Source: Bacteroidetes bacterium UBA4416 (GTDB lineage: Bacteria > Bacteroidota > Bacteroidia > B-17B0 > Aurantibacillaceae). Taken from it: a stretch of DNA of 17,829 bases. The translations under genes were made by a program, and so were the position numbers. Each line of letters begins with the position of its first letter. Position 1 is the stretch's first letter. Below are positions 1-6,841 of the stretch, one piece after another. The notes beneath the pieces were generated by a model. The model had not been told where the DNA came from, searched no databases, and saw only the letters and a program-made list of their open reading frames with translations. Location: contig DGQK01000032.1 in assembly GCA_002390745.1 (NCBI GenBank), forward strand, positions 1 through 17,829, read 5' to 3'.

Positions 1-1
1 T

Positions 2-2542
2 ACCGTAACGGATGCCAATAACTGCAAGGCGGTGGCAACGGCTATCGTTAACGATATTGCCGGCCCTACCGTCGTGGTAACAGGTACAACAGCCGTGAAG
101 TGCTTCGGTGGAAGCGATGGAGCGGCAACCACAACCATTACAGGCGGTGTGCCGAATTATTCAGTCAGCTGGACGAACAATGCTTCTACAACACAGAACG
201 TGAGCAATTTCACGGCAGGCTCTCATGCTATTATTGTAACGGATGCTGCGGGCTGTGTGGGAACAGCGAGTGTGATCATCAGCCAGCCTTCACAGCTGGT
301 GAGCGCCATCAGCAGCTTCTCGAATGTCACCTGCTTCGGGCTTACCAACGGGCAGGCAACGATGAGCGTGAATGGCGGCACTCCCGGCTATACTTACAGC
401 TGGACGCCATCGGCGCAAACCTCTTCGGTAATGGCCAATGTGGGAGCCAATACCTATACCTGCAGCGTGAAGGATGCCAACAACTGCGCTACCTCGCAGG
501 TCGTGACGATTTCGCAGCCACAGGCATTGGTGATGGCAGCTTCCAGCTTCAGCAATATTTCCTGCTTTGGCGGCAACAACGGGCAGATCTCGACCATGGT
601 ACAGGGCGGCACGCCGGGCTATACATACAACTGGACACCTGCCCAGCCTAACAGCGGTGTGCTGGGAGGCTTGTCGGCAGGAGGCTACAGCCTTACCGTA
701 ACGGATAGCAAAACCTGCTCGATCAACGCTAACTTCACAATCCTGGAGCCATCGGCCCTGACATCGAACTATACGTCTTCCCCGGCCAAATGCGGCCTGG
801 CCAATGGCACCGCGACGGTGACCGCTGGTGGCGGCACGCCGGGCTATACGCTGAACTGGAACATTGGTGCGCAGCAAGGCCCTACAGCCACAGGCATGGG
901 CCCCGGCTCTAACTGGACCTGTGTGATCACTGACTCCAAAGGCTGTACACGCACCCAAACGGTAAGCGTGGCGGATGCGCCAAGCCCGGTAATCACCAGC
1001 GTTGTGGCAAATGCGACCTCCTGTTATAATACCCAGGACGGCTCTATCGCTGTGACCTATTCTCTGGGAACTCCCGGCTATACCGTATCGTGGTCGAACC
1101 CGATCAACCCGGCCACGCAGGTGACATCAAGCTTAACGCAATCGGTAAACGGTGTGGGCTTTGGGGCTTATACCATGACGCTGACCGATACCTACGGATG
1201 CCAGGTGAGCGGCTTCGCCAACGTGGGCAGGCCGGCCTTCCTGGGATGGGCGCCTGTAGCGACACAAACCGTTTGCTACGGGCAAAATGCCCAGGTAAGT
1301 GCCAATGGAGTAGGTGGTACCTCGCCGTATACGTATACCTGGACGCCGGCATTTGCCGTGAATGGCAATACGGCCGGTCCGCACACCACACCAACATTGA
1401 CAACAACCACGCAGTACAACGTGAACATGACGGATGCCAACAATTGTGTGTCTACGCCAACCGTTGTTACGGTGAACGTCACGCCACCGCTGGCCATTAC
1501 AGGCCATACGGCTGAAGTATGCCACGGCGCCAGCGCATCCTTAACGCCAACGGTGACCAGCCCCGGAAGAGGCGCACAGTTTATTACCTATAGCTGGCTG
1601 CCATCCGGTAACAGCAGCCCGTCGCTTAACGTGACCGGTAATATTGCAACCACTCCGAACCTGTACACGGTAACGATCAGCGATGGCTGCACCAGCCCTA
1701 CGGCCAGCTATGTGTTTACCGTCGATGTGAATCCTAATCCGACAGGAACGGTGACCGCCAGCACAAATACCCTTTGTGCCCCGGGCGCTGTGACCTTCTC
1801 CGTCAACTCAGCATCTTCCAATACATTCATCTGGTATTACAATACAAAAGATGTGATAGGCAGCACGCAGCAGGTGGTTTACAATGCGCCTAAGGCAGAT
1901 ACCATCCGGGTACAGGTGCAGATCACCAACCAGTTCGGATGCTCCACCAATACGGCGTTGCCGGGATATGTGGTGGCTTACGATAAGCCGGTAGCTTCTT
2001 TTATTCCGACGCCGCAGTCTACAAGCATTGTGGATCCCTTGATCAATTTTACCAATACTTCCACAGGAGGTAACACGTATTCCTGGAGCTTCGGCGACCC
2101 GGCAGCAGTGAGCGGCGGAAATCTCTCCTCCCAGTTTAGTCCAAGCCACATGTACAACTACGTGGGAACATACACGGTGGAGCTGATGGTGACCTCGCTG
2201 CATGGCTGTACAGCGGAAGCGGAGCAGGTTGTGGAAATAACTCCGGACTTTGCGCTTTACATTCCGAATACCTTTACCCCGGATGGAAATAACATGAACG
2301 ATTTCTTCCAGCCGATGGGCGTTGGTATCGACGAGGATAATTACCGCATGGACATCTATGACCGCTGGGGTGAACAGATCTTTACGAGCAACAACTTCCG
2401 CAAGGGCTGGGACGGTTCGGTAAAAGGCAGCGGTAGCAACCTTGCAGAAGAAGGCGTATATATTTATAAAATTACCGTGTACGACATGCAGGGAACTAAA
2501 CATCCTTTCGTAGGTCATGTGACGGTGCTTAAGGCGGATTAG
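2..2542 (+). CDS. T9SS-secreted SprB-repeat/PKD surface protein, 3' part (5' end outside window)
   Basis: The reading frame is open to the window edge, so this is the C-terminal ~846 residues of a larger protein; the first internal ATG at 32 is not a real start. About five SprB-like repeats come first, each with a Cys-Phe/Tyr-Gly element, a GGTPGYTYSW-like core and a VTDANNC-like end. One or two Ig-like beta domains follow, then a PKD domain (FTNTSTGG, YSWSFGD, HMYNYVGTYTVEL). The last ~95 residues match the gliding-motility-associated C-terminal domain, a type B T9SS sorting signal: YIPNTFTPDGNNMNDFFQP, YDRWGEQIF, GWDG, GVYIYKI. In known families such proteins are exported by T9SS and act as surface adhesins or gliding proteins. 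Which role applies here cannot be told. A strong terminator follows the stop. Confidence 0.9.
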   Translation, partial: TVTDANNCKAVATAIVNDIAGPTVVVTGTTAVKCFGGSDGAATTTITGGVPNYSVSWTNNASTTQNVSNFTAGSHAIIVTDAAGCVGTASVIISQPSQLVSAISSFSNVTCFGLTNGQATMSVNGGTPGYTYSWTPSAQTSSVMANVGANTYTCSVKDANNCATSQVVTISQPQALVMAASSFSNISCFGGNNGQISTMVQGGTPGYTYNWTPAQPNSGVLGGLSAGGYSLTVTDSKTCSINANFTILEPSALTSNYTSSPAKCGLANGTATVTAGGGTPGYTLNWNIGAQQGPTATGMGPGSNWTCVITDSKGCTRTQTVSVADAPSPVITSVVANATSCYNTQDGSIAVTYSLGTPGYTVSWSNPINPATQVTSSLTQSVNGVGFGAYTMTLTDTYGCQVSGFANVGRPAFLGWAPVATQTVCYGQNAQVSANGVGGTSPYTYTWTPAFAVNGNTAGPHTTPTLTTTTQYNVNMTDANNCVSTPTVVTVNVTPPLAITGHTAEVCHGASASLTPTVTSPGRGAQFITYSWLPSGNSSPSLNVTGNIATTPNLYTVTISDGCTSPTASYVFTVDVNPNPTGTVTASTNTLCAPGAVTFSVNSASSNTFIWYYNTKDVIGSTQQVVYNAPKADTIRVQVQITNQFGCSTNTALPGYVVAYDKPVASFIPTPQSTSIVDPLINFTNTSTGGNTYSWSFGDPAAVSGGNLSSQFSPSHMYNYVGTYTVELMVTSLHGCTAEAEQVVEITPDFALYIPNTFTPDGNNMNDFFQPMGVGIDEDNYRMDIYDRWGEQIFTSNNFRKGWDGSVKGSGSNLAEEGVYIYKITVYDMQGTKHPFVGHVTVLKAD

Positions 2543-2564
2543 AGGATCTGTGCCCGGTTTAAGA

Positions 2565-2594
2565 ATCCCTTCTGCAGCTGCGGAAGGGATTTTT
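2565..2594 (+). terminator. Rho-independent terminator of the surface-protein gene
   Basis: Arms ATCCCTTC (2565-2572) and GAAGGGAT (2583-2590) pair perfectly and are followed by a T run. The hairpin lies 22 bp after the stop codon. Confidence 0.85.
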
Positions 2595-2608
2595 CAGTTA
2601 TAAATGTG

Positions 2609-2616
2609 TATTTTCG
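2609..2616 (+). promoter_or_regulatory. Putative -7 box of purN
   Basis: TATTTTCG matches the Bacteroidota -7 consensus TAnnTTTG at 7 of 8 positions and ends 5 bp before the ATG at 2622. It overlaps the upstream in-frame ATG at 2604, so the later start is preferred. The leader would be very short or absent. Confidence 0.5.
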
Positions 2617-2621
2617 TGGCG

Positions 2622-3188
2622 ATGAAAAACGTAGCCATATTTGCATCCGGAGAGGGCACGAATGCGGAGAATATTTTTAAGTATTTTCAAAATGACAAGC
2701 GCATTAAGATCAAGCTGGTAGTGACCAATGTGGATACGGCCGGCGTGATCCGGAGGGCGGAGCAATATAAGAAGAATGTGCAGATCGTGAGTAAAACGGC
2801 TCTGTATGATTATACGGAGCAGCTCATCGAGTTCCTGAATACCGAAGAGATCGACTTCATTGTATTGGCGGGCTTCTTACTTAAGATCCCAGAGCAATTC
2901 ATTAAAGCATTTCCGAACCGCATCATCAACATTCACCCGGCCCTCTTACCTAAATTCGGAGGAAAGGGCATGTATGGCATGCATGTGCATCAGGCCGTGA
3001 TTGCCGGAAAGGAAACGGAAAGCGGGATCACGGTGCATTATGTGAATGAGGAATACGACAAGGGTGAGGTTATTCTGCAGGCCAGGTGCCCGATCGAAGA
3101 AGGTGATACCCCCGAAGTCCTGGATAAAAAAGTCAGGGCGCTGGAGCTGGAATATTTTCCCAAAGCAATAGAGAAACTGATTTCTTAG
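2622..3188 (+). CDS. purN: Phosphoribosylglycinamide formyltransferase (GAR transformylase)
   Basis: This 188-residue protein is the usual length for PurN, which transfers the formyl group of 10-formyl-THF to GAR in de novo purine synthesis in the cytoplasm. The N-terminal phosphate-binding loop is ASGEGTN (residues 8-14). The catalytic block is NIHPALLP, giving Asn103 and His105. The third catalytic residue, Asp146, lies in NEEYDKGEVI, as in the family. The start at 2622 is chosen over an in-frame ATG at 2604 because the core fold begins at once (MKNVAIFASG) and a -7-like box overlaps the earlier start. The gene stands alone on +, between a terminator and a convergent gene 32 bp away. No visible terminator lies in that gap. 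Confidence 0.93.
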   Translation: MKNVAIFASGEGTNAENIFKYFQNDKRIKIKLVVTNVDTAGVIRRAEQYKKNVQIVSKTALYDYTEQLIEFLNTEEIDFIVLAGFLLKIPEQFIKAFPNRIINIHPALLPKFGGKGMYGMHVHQAVIAGKETESGITVHYVNEEYDKGEVILQARCPIEEGDTPEVLDKKVRALELEYFPKAIEKLIS

Positions 3189-3220
3189 GCGTTAGGCCAA
3201 GGAGTCAAAAGAGATGGCTT

Positions 3221-5161
3221 CTAGTCCCACAGCAGCCACTTGGTGGGGTTGTAGCGGTAATGCTTCAGCTTTGCCTGCCGGATGGTATAGGCGCTTTCTT
3301 TGGCTTTCCACACAAAGGTATTGAGGTCCATGGCCTTTTGTTCCCACACACGGTTGTCCACACCGGAGAAGTATTCGAGGTAATTTGTTTGGATTGCCTT
3401 GCTGCTGTCGTAGTACTCCCTGTAATCGGTCGTTTTGAAGAAGACGGCATCTTTCCCTTTTTCGGAAACAGCCATGCAGAGCCTTTCGTTTTCAATGGCA
3501 GCGGCCCCGGTAGCGGTATAGGCGATCTCCGCCAGAACAAAGTCGCCGAGCCTGAAATGGCCTTTTTGCAAGGGCAGGCTCAGGTTGAAGGGGAACTCAT
3601 CGTCGTCGGGCCTGATATCGAAGCCGGCGCTGTCGTTTTTAAAGCGCAGCTCCTTGTGGGAATTGATGAAAATATCAAGGTCGCTGTTCATCAGCGGAAA
3701 TTCCCTGACGAGCGAGGCATCGGCGTAGCGGGCGTCCTGTTTTGAGAATACCAGGATGTTGCGGAAATAATCCTCACGGTGAAACACCAGGTAAGGGAAA
3801 TATTCCTTTACGAGGGCGATGTCTTCGGCCCCCACACCGCTCAATACGATGTATGAAGCGCGCAGGTGCTTCAGGTGTTCGCGGAACAGATGCGGCCGCA
3901 GGAGAACACTGTCTTTCAGCGAAAGATAATCCAGGCGGGTGTGGTATTTTTTTTCGTAGAGGTAAACGAAAAAGTCCTCGGTCTTAAAGACGGAGCTCAC
4001 CTGTGCCCGGCCATAGCGTTTTTGAAAATCGAGGGTGGTTTGCACCTGCGATTCAAATTCCTGCACATGCACGCGCGAGAAGATCTGCTTTTGGTATACC
4101 GACTGAAAGCCGAGCAGCAGCACGATACCGGCGGTAAGGCCATAGAGCTGCCGGGGCTTCAGGAACTCTGTGAATGAGCAGAGCAGAAGGATGAGGCAGA
4201 GGCCGCAGAACAGCAGCACGGAATATTGCAAAATGGGGTTCCTGAAAACGGAATACAGGTGGATCACGAGGTAATTGCCCAGGAAGATCCAGAACAAAAA
4301 TACCTGCTTCCGGGAAATGGGAAGGAGCCTGAAAACCGACACGAGCAACAGGACCAGGAGAGCCGCCGGGATGAGCTTCCCGCTCAGGCCGCAGCCAAAG
4401 AGGGCTTTCACGAAATACCAGAGCTCGGTGTTGCGGGGCGGTGTAAGCCAGCCTCCGCTGGATGCCCCGATACCGCCGATGGAAAACTGGTATAGGGTGA
4501 CCGGCAGGTGGGGCAGGTAGAGCAGCAGCGCCGCGATGCAGGCCAGCAGGTAATGCCTGCGCCTTTCCCCGGGCAGGTAGCAAAGACCCAGCAAGGCTAC
4601 CGAAGCGGCAAAGAGGCAGCTCATGTGATGGTTGTAGGCCGCCAGCGTACAGGCGAGTACAAAGAGCACGTAATGCTTTGGCCGGGCTTCCGCGCCAAAA
4701 ATCAGGCTATAGGCAGCATGCAGCAGCAGCAGGCAAAACAGCACGCCGGTAATGTACATGCGGGCGTAGGAGCTGTAGAGCAGGAAAATGAAAGACATGG
4801 ATACAATGGCGGCCGCGGTGAGGCCCGTTTTGTAGCTGAAGAAGCGGCGGCCGAAACGGTAAATGAGCCAGATGGCCGCAATCCCGCAGAGCAGAAAGGG
4901 CAATTTAATGGCGATCTCGCTGTAACCGAAGAGCCTGACCCAGTAAAAGAGAAAAAGCTGCACCAGGGCAGGATGCGTGTCGCCCAGCTGCACGCCGTAG
5001 GTAATCTCGTCGGAAAAATTGCCGTAAACCGTGCGGCTGAGGGCGCTGAGCTCGTCGTGGCTGAACTGGTACTGCCCCAGGGGAATGAAGCGAAAGGCTA
5101 TCCCTAAAAGCAGAAGGAGAAAAATTCCGGCATGCTCCTTACTATTTTTAAGAATAATCAT
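3221..5161 (-). CDS. GT39-like (PMT/ArnT-type, GT-C fold) membrane glycosyltransferase
   Basis: This 646-residue protein has about ten hydrophobic segments in its first ~370 residues and a soluble C-terminal part. The first periplasmic loop carries the acidic pair of GT-C enzymes (HDE, Asp36-Glu37), followed by a conserved-type THPALV at 62-67. Enzymes of this family move a sugar from a polyprenyl-phosphate donor to protein, lipid or cell-wall acceptors on the outer face of the inner membrane. The acceptor here cannot be told. The gene is monocistronic, converges on purN, and has an AT-rich inverted repeat directly upstream. Family confidence is high; substrate is unknown. Confidence 0.8.
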   Translation of the reverse strand: MIILKNSKEHAGIFLLLLLGIAFRFIPLGQYQFSHDELSALSRTVYGNFSDEITYGVQLGDTHPALVQLFLFYWVRLFGYSEIAIKLPFLLCGIAAIWLIYRFGRRFFSYKTGLTAAAIVSMSFIFLLYSSYARMYITGVLFCLLLLHAAYSLIFGAEARPKHYVLFVLACTLAAYNHHMSCLFAASVALLGLCYLPGERRRHYLLACIAALLLYLPHLPVTLYQFSIGGIGASSGGWLTPPRNTELWYFVKALFGCGLSGKLIPAALLVLLLVSVFRLLPISRKQVFLFWIFLGNYLVIHLYSVFRNPILQYSVLLFCGLCLILLLCSFTEFLKPRQLYGLTAGIVLLLGFQSVYQKQIFSRVHVQEFESQVQTTLDFQKRYGRAQVSSVFKTEDFFVYLYEKKYHTRLDYLSLKDSVLLRPHLFREHLKHLRASYIVLSGVGAEDIALVKEYFPYLVFHREDYFRNILVFSKQDARYADASLVREFPLMNSDLDIFINSHKELRFKNDSAGFDIRPDDDEFPFNLSLPLQKGHFRLGDFVLAEIAYTATGAAAIENERLCMAVSEKGKDAVFFKTTDYREYYDSSKAIQTNYLEYFSGVDNRVWEQKAMDLNTFVWKAKESAYTIRQAKLKHYRYNPTKWLLWD

Positions 5162-5173
5162 CTTTTTTTTAGT

Positions 5174-5194
5174 GCTAATATAAAAATTATTAGC
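5174..5194. promoter_or_regulatory. AT-rich inverted repeat upstream of the GT39-like gene
   Basis: GCTAATA and TATTAGC form a perfect 7-bp inverted repeat around a 7-nt spacer. It starts 12 bp from the start codon of the minus-strand gene. It could be an operator or a 5' UTR hairpin. Confidence 0.35.
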
Positions 5195-5286
5195 ATTTTT
5201 GTAGTCCTTAAAGCATAAAGCCGGTGCTTTTGTTGTTAAGGATTAGCTCGAGTGTTTGTTCCGGTTGTTTCCGGAAAGTATAACAT

Positions 5287-5370
5287 GCCCAGGTGTTGGA
5301 ATGGTATACAAGTACGCTTGAGGTGCGTATGGCGAAAGCCGTGGGAGTTCGAGTCTCCTCCTGGGTACCA
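5287..5370 (+). tRNA. tRNA-Leu(GAG)
   Basis: An 84-nt class II tRNA with encoded CCA. The acceptor stem pairs GCCCAGG with CCTGGGT. The anticodon stem TACGC/GCGTA holds loop TTGAGGT with anticodon GAG at 5320-5322. The variable arm is GGC-GAAA-GCC, and the T loop is TTCGAGT within GGGAG/CTCCT. The GAG anticodon and long variable arm identify leucine (CUC/CUU codons). The last 8 nt (GGGTACCA) belong to the direct repeat seen again at 6565. Confidence 0.95.
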
Positions 5371-5455
5371 GGGAGCCTTCACTGTAAAGTGAGGGCTTTT
5401 TTATTATCTTCGATTTACATATAACGCACGGATTACAAATCCGCGCGAGCGTGGT
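5363..5455 (+). repeat. Direct repeat copy 1 (probable attL of a miniature island)
   Basis: This 93-bp unit starts in the 3' end of tRNA-Leu, runs through the terminator, and ends in a REP-like palindrome (CGGATT-ACA-AATCCG at 5429-5443). The copy at 6565-6656 differs by one missing G in the terminator stem and one A/G change. Confidence 0.9.
5375..5406 (+). terminator. Terminator of tRNA-Leu
   Basis: GCCTTCACT and AGTGAGGGC pair around GTAA with one G-T wobble, followed by a T run. A near copy recurs at 6577-6608 inside the second direct repeat. Confidence 0.85.
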
Positions 5456-5478
5456 ATCATCTGGGGTACATCACGAAA

Positions 5479-5505
5479 AACCCGCTGATCTTTAGCGGGT
5501 TTTTT
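5479..5505. terminator. Hairpin terminator inside the tRNA-Leu island
   Basis: AACCCGCT (5479-5486) pairs perfectly with AGCGGGTT (5494-5501), with A runs before and T runs after, so it could work in both directions. It separates the tRNA unit from the methyltransferase promoter. Confidence 0.75.
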
Positions 5506-5559
5506 ATTAAACCACATTTATTCTTTTGATTATCAATTGATTTGCGCACTGATAATTAG

Positions 5560-5567
5560 TATCTTTG
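5560..5567 (+). promoter_or_regulatory. Putative -7 box of the methyltransferase gene
   Basis: TATCTTTG matches TAnnTTTG exactly. No clear -33 TTTG lies at the ideal distance; ATTG is about 20 bp upstream. Confidence 0.5.
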
Positions 5568-5670
5568 CATCATTACAACCTCTTAGTAAATAAATTCCGT
5601 ACTGCTCAATGCTCATAACTTATGTTTTGAGCCTCTTCCTATTATTTACAATTATAATTACTAAGATTTT

Positions 5671-6437
5671 ATGAAATCCAAATCCCTAATCGATAACTCG
5701 ATTGAGTTATTTTATTTGAAAGAAATAAAGAGTTAATTTTAAGATACATTCCTAATCATCAATCTGTAATTGCAGATATTGGTGGTGGCACAGGTCATTA
5801 CTCTAAGTGGTTATCCGAACTCGGTCACAATGTTCACCTTTTCGATCCGGTCCAAAAGCATGTTCATTTAGCAAAACAAAAGGCCTCAAAAGGAAGTTTT
5901 TTTAATAGTCATCTAGGTTCAGCACAAAATGTTAATTTAGAAAATGAAAGTGTCGATGTGGTAATATTGCATGGTCCTTTATATCATCTACAAGAAGAAG
6001 AAGATAGAATCATTGCCATCCTTGAAGCCAAACGAATATTAAGACCAAATGGAATAATACTCGCCTTTGCAATCAATTTCACCGCATCTACTTTCGCAGC
6101 GTTGATAAATGGTTTTATACACGATCCGGAAATTTTCAATATGTGTGTGGGGGAGCTAACTAACGGCCTCCACAACCCTCCTGAAAAAATTGCAGGCATG
6201 TTACCAAAAGCATTTTATCATAAACCAGGCGAACTAATTTATGAATTTGAAAAGGCAGGATTTACATTACTTGATTTGGTTGGCGTGGAAACGTGTGTAT
6301 GGTTGGAAAAAAATTATTATAAAAGCAGGGGTGATAATGCCTTATGGAATAATCTTAAGCAATTAATAAAGTTGTTGGAACGGGAACCGTCCTTAATGGG
6401 GCTGAGCCCTCACTTCATGATTGCTGCACGAAAATAG
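5671..6437 (+). pseudogene. Damaged class I SAM-dependent methyltransferase
   Basis: The main frame encodes a Rossmann methyltransferase: motif I is IADIGGGTGHYS (from about 5772), followed by an acidic motif II (HLFDP) and a motif IV region (DVVILHGPLYHL). The frame has no ATG before 5958, which lies after motif I. An ATG at 5671 opens a peptide ending IELFYLKEIKS in a different frame and stopping near 5735. The conserved-looking stretch FERNKELILRYIP just after it is in the main frame. Relatives usually have about 20 more residues (a RL...G.LE segment) between these parts, so I infer a small deletion with a frameshift. The gene is AT-rich compared with both neighbours. A sequencing error or an undetected non-ATG start is possible, but a protein starting at 5958 would lack the SAM-binding loop. 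Confidence 0.65.
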
Positions 6438-6564
6438 TGAGGTAACTGCCGAATGAACAGGAAAAACTAAGCTTCAGTCGACACGTTTGAGTACCATATA
6501 AGTCCCAAATCTGAGCAAGAACCCGCGCGTCTTCTAGGTTTCTGTTCAAATTGTGTCCTGTGAG

Positions 6565-6656
6565 GGGTACCAGGGAGCCTTCACTGTAAAGTGAGGCTTT
6601 TTTATTATCTTCGATTTGCATATAACGCACGGATTACAAATCCGCGCGAGCGTGGT
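6565..6656 (+). repeat. Direct repeat copy 2 (probable attR)
   Basis: This 92-bp copy of 5363-5455 starts GGGTACCAGGGAGCC and includes the terminator and REP-like palindrome. The sequence to its left is not tRNA-Leu, so only the tRNA tail is duplicated. Confidence 0.9.
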
Positions 6657-6841
6657 GCCTGGCAGGCTATTCCTGAGAGGGTATTCATTAATATCTTAAT
6701 TGCTTGAAAATCATCTGAAAAGTTCAATATCGCTTTTTTATGCTTTGTATTGATAAATGGCACAAGGCAAATCCAAATGCATTAAAAATGTATGAAGGCC
6801 AGTCTTACACTCCTTTATATTTCCGGTTAAGCCTCTCCTGC

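Larger units (their letters stand above)
5363..6656. mobile_element. Miniature tRNA-Leu-associated island without integrase
   Basis: Direct repeats of 93 and 92 bp, rooted in the 3' end of tRNA-Leu, bracket about 1.1 kb of AT-rich DNA. It holds one damaged methyltransferase gene and about 125 bp (6438-6564) with no recognizable feature. The intact tRNA at one end and tail-only copy at the other match the classic result of integrase insertion at a tRNA 3' end. No integrase is present, so the element would be a decayed remnant or one mobilized in trans. The region from 6657 to 6841 shows no feature. Confidence 0.65.

Noticed and set aside
290..958. 222-codon open frame antisense to the SprB repeats
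   Set aside because: It mirrors the biased codons of the repeat gene and shows no domain.
4508..5107. 199-codon open frame on + opposite the GT39-like gene
   Set aside because: It is a composition shadow of the membrane protein gene: Gln/Glu/Gly-rich with no recognizable domain.
5456..5475. CTGGGGTACA before a hairpin, a possible third tRNA-Leu tail
   Set aside because: Only about nine bases match and the terminator sequence differs. This is too short to call a third att site.
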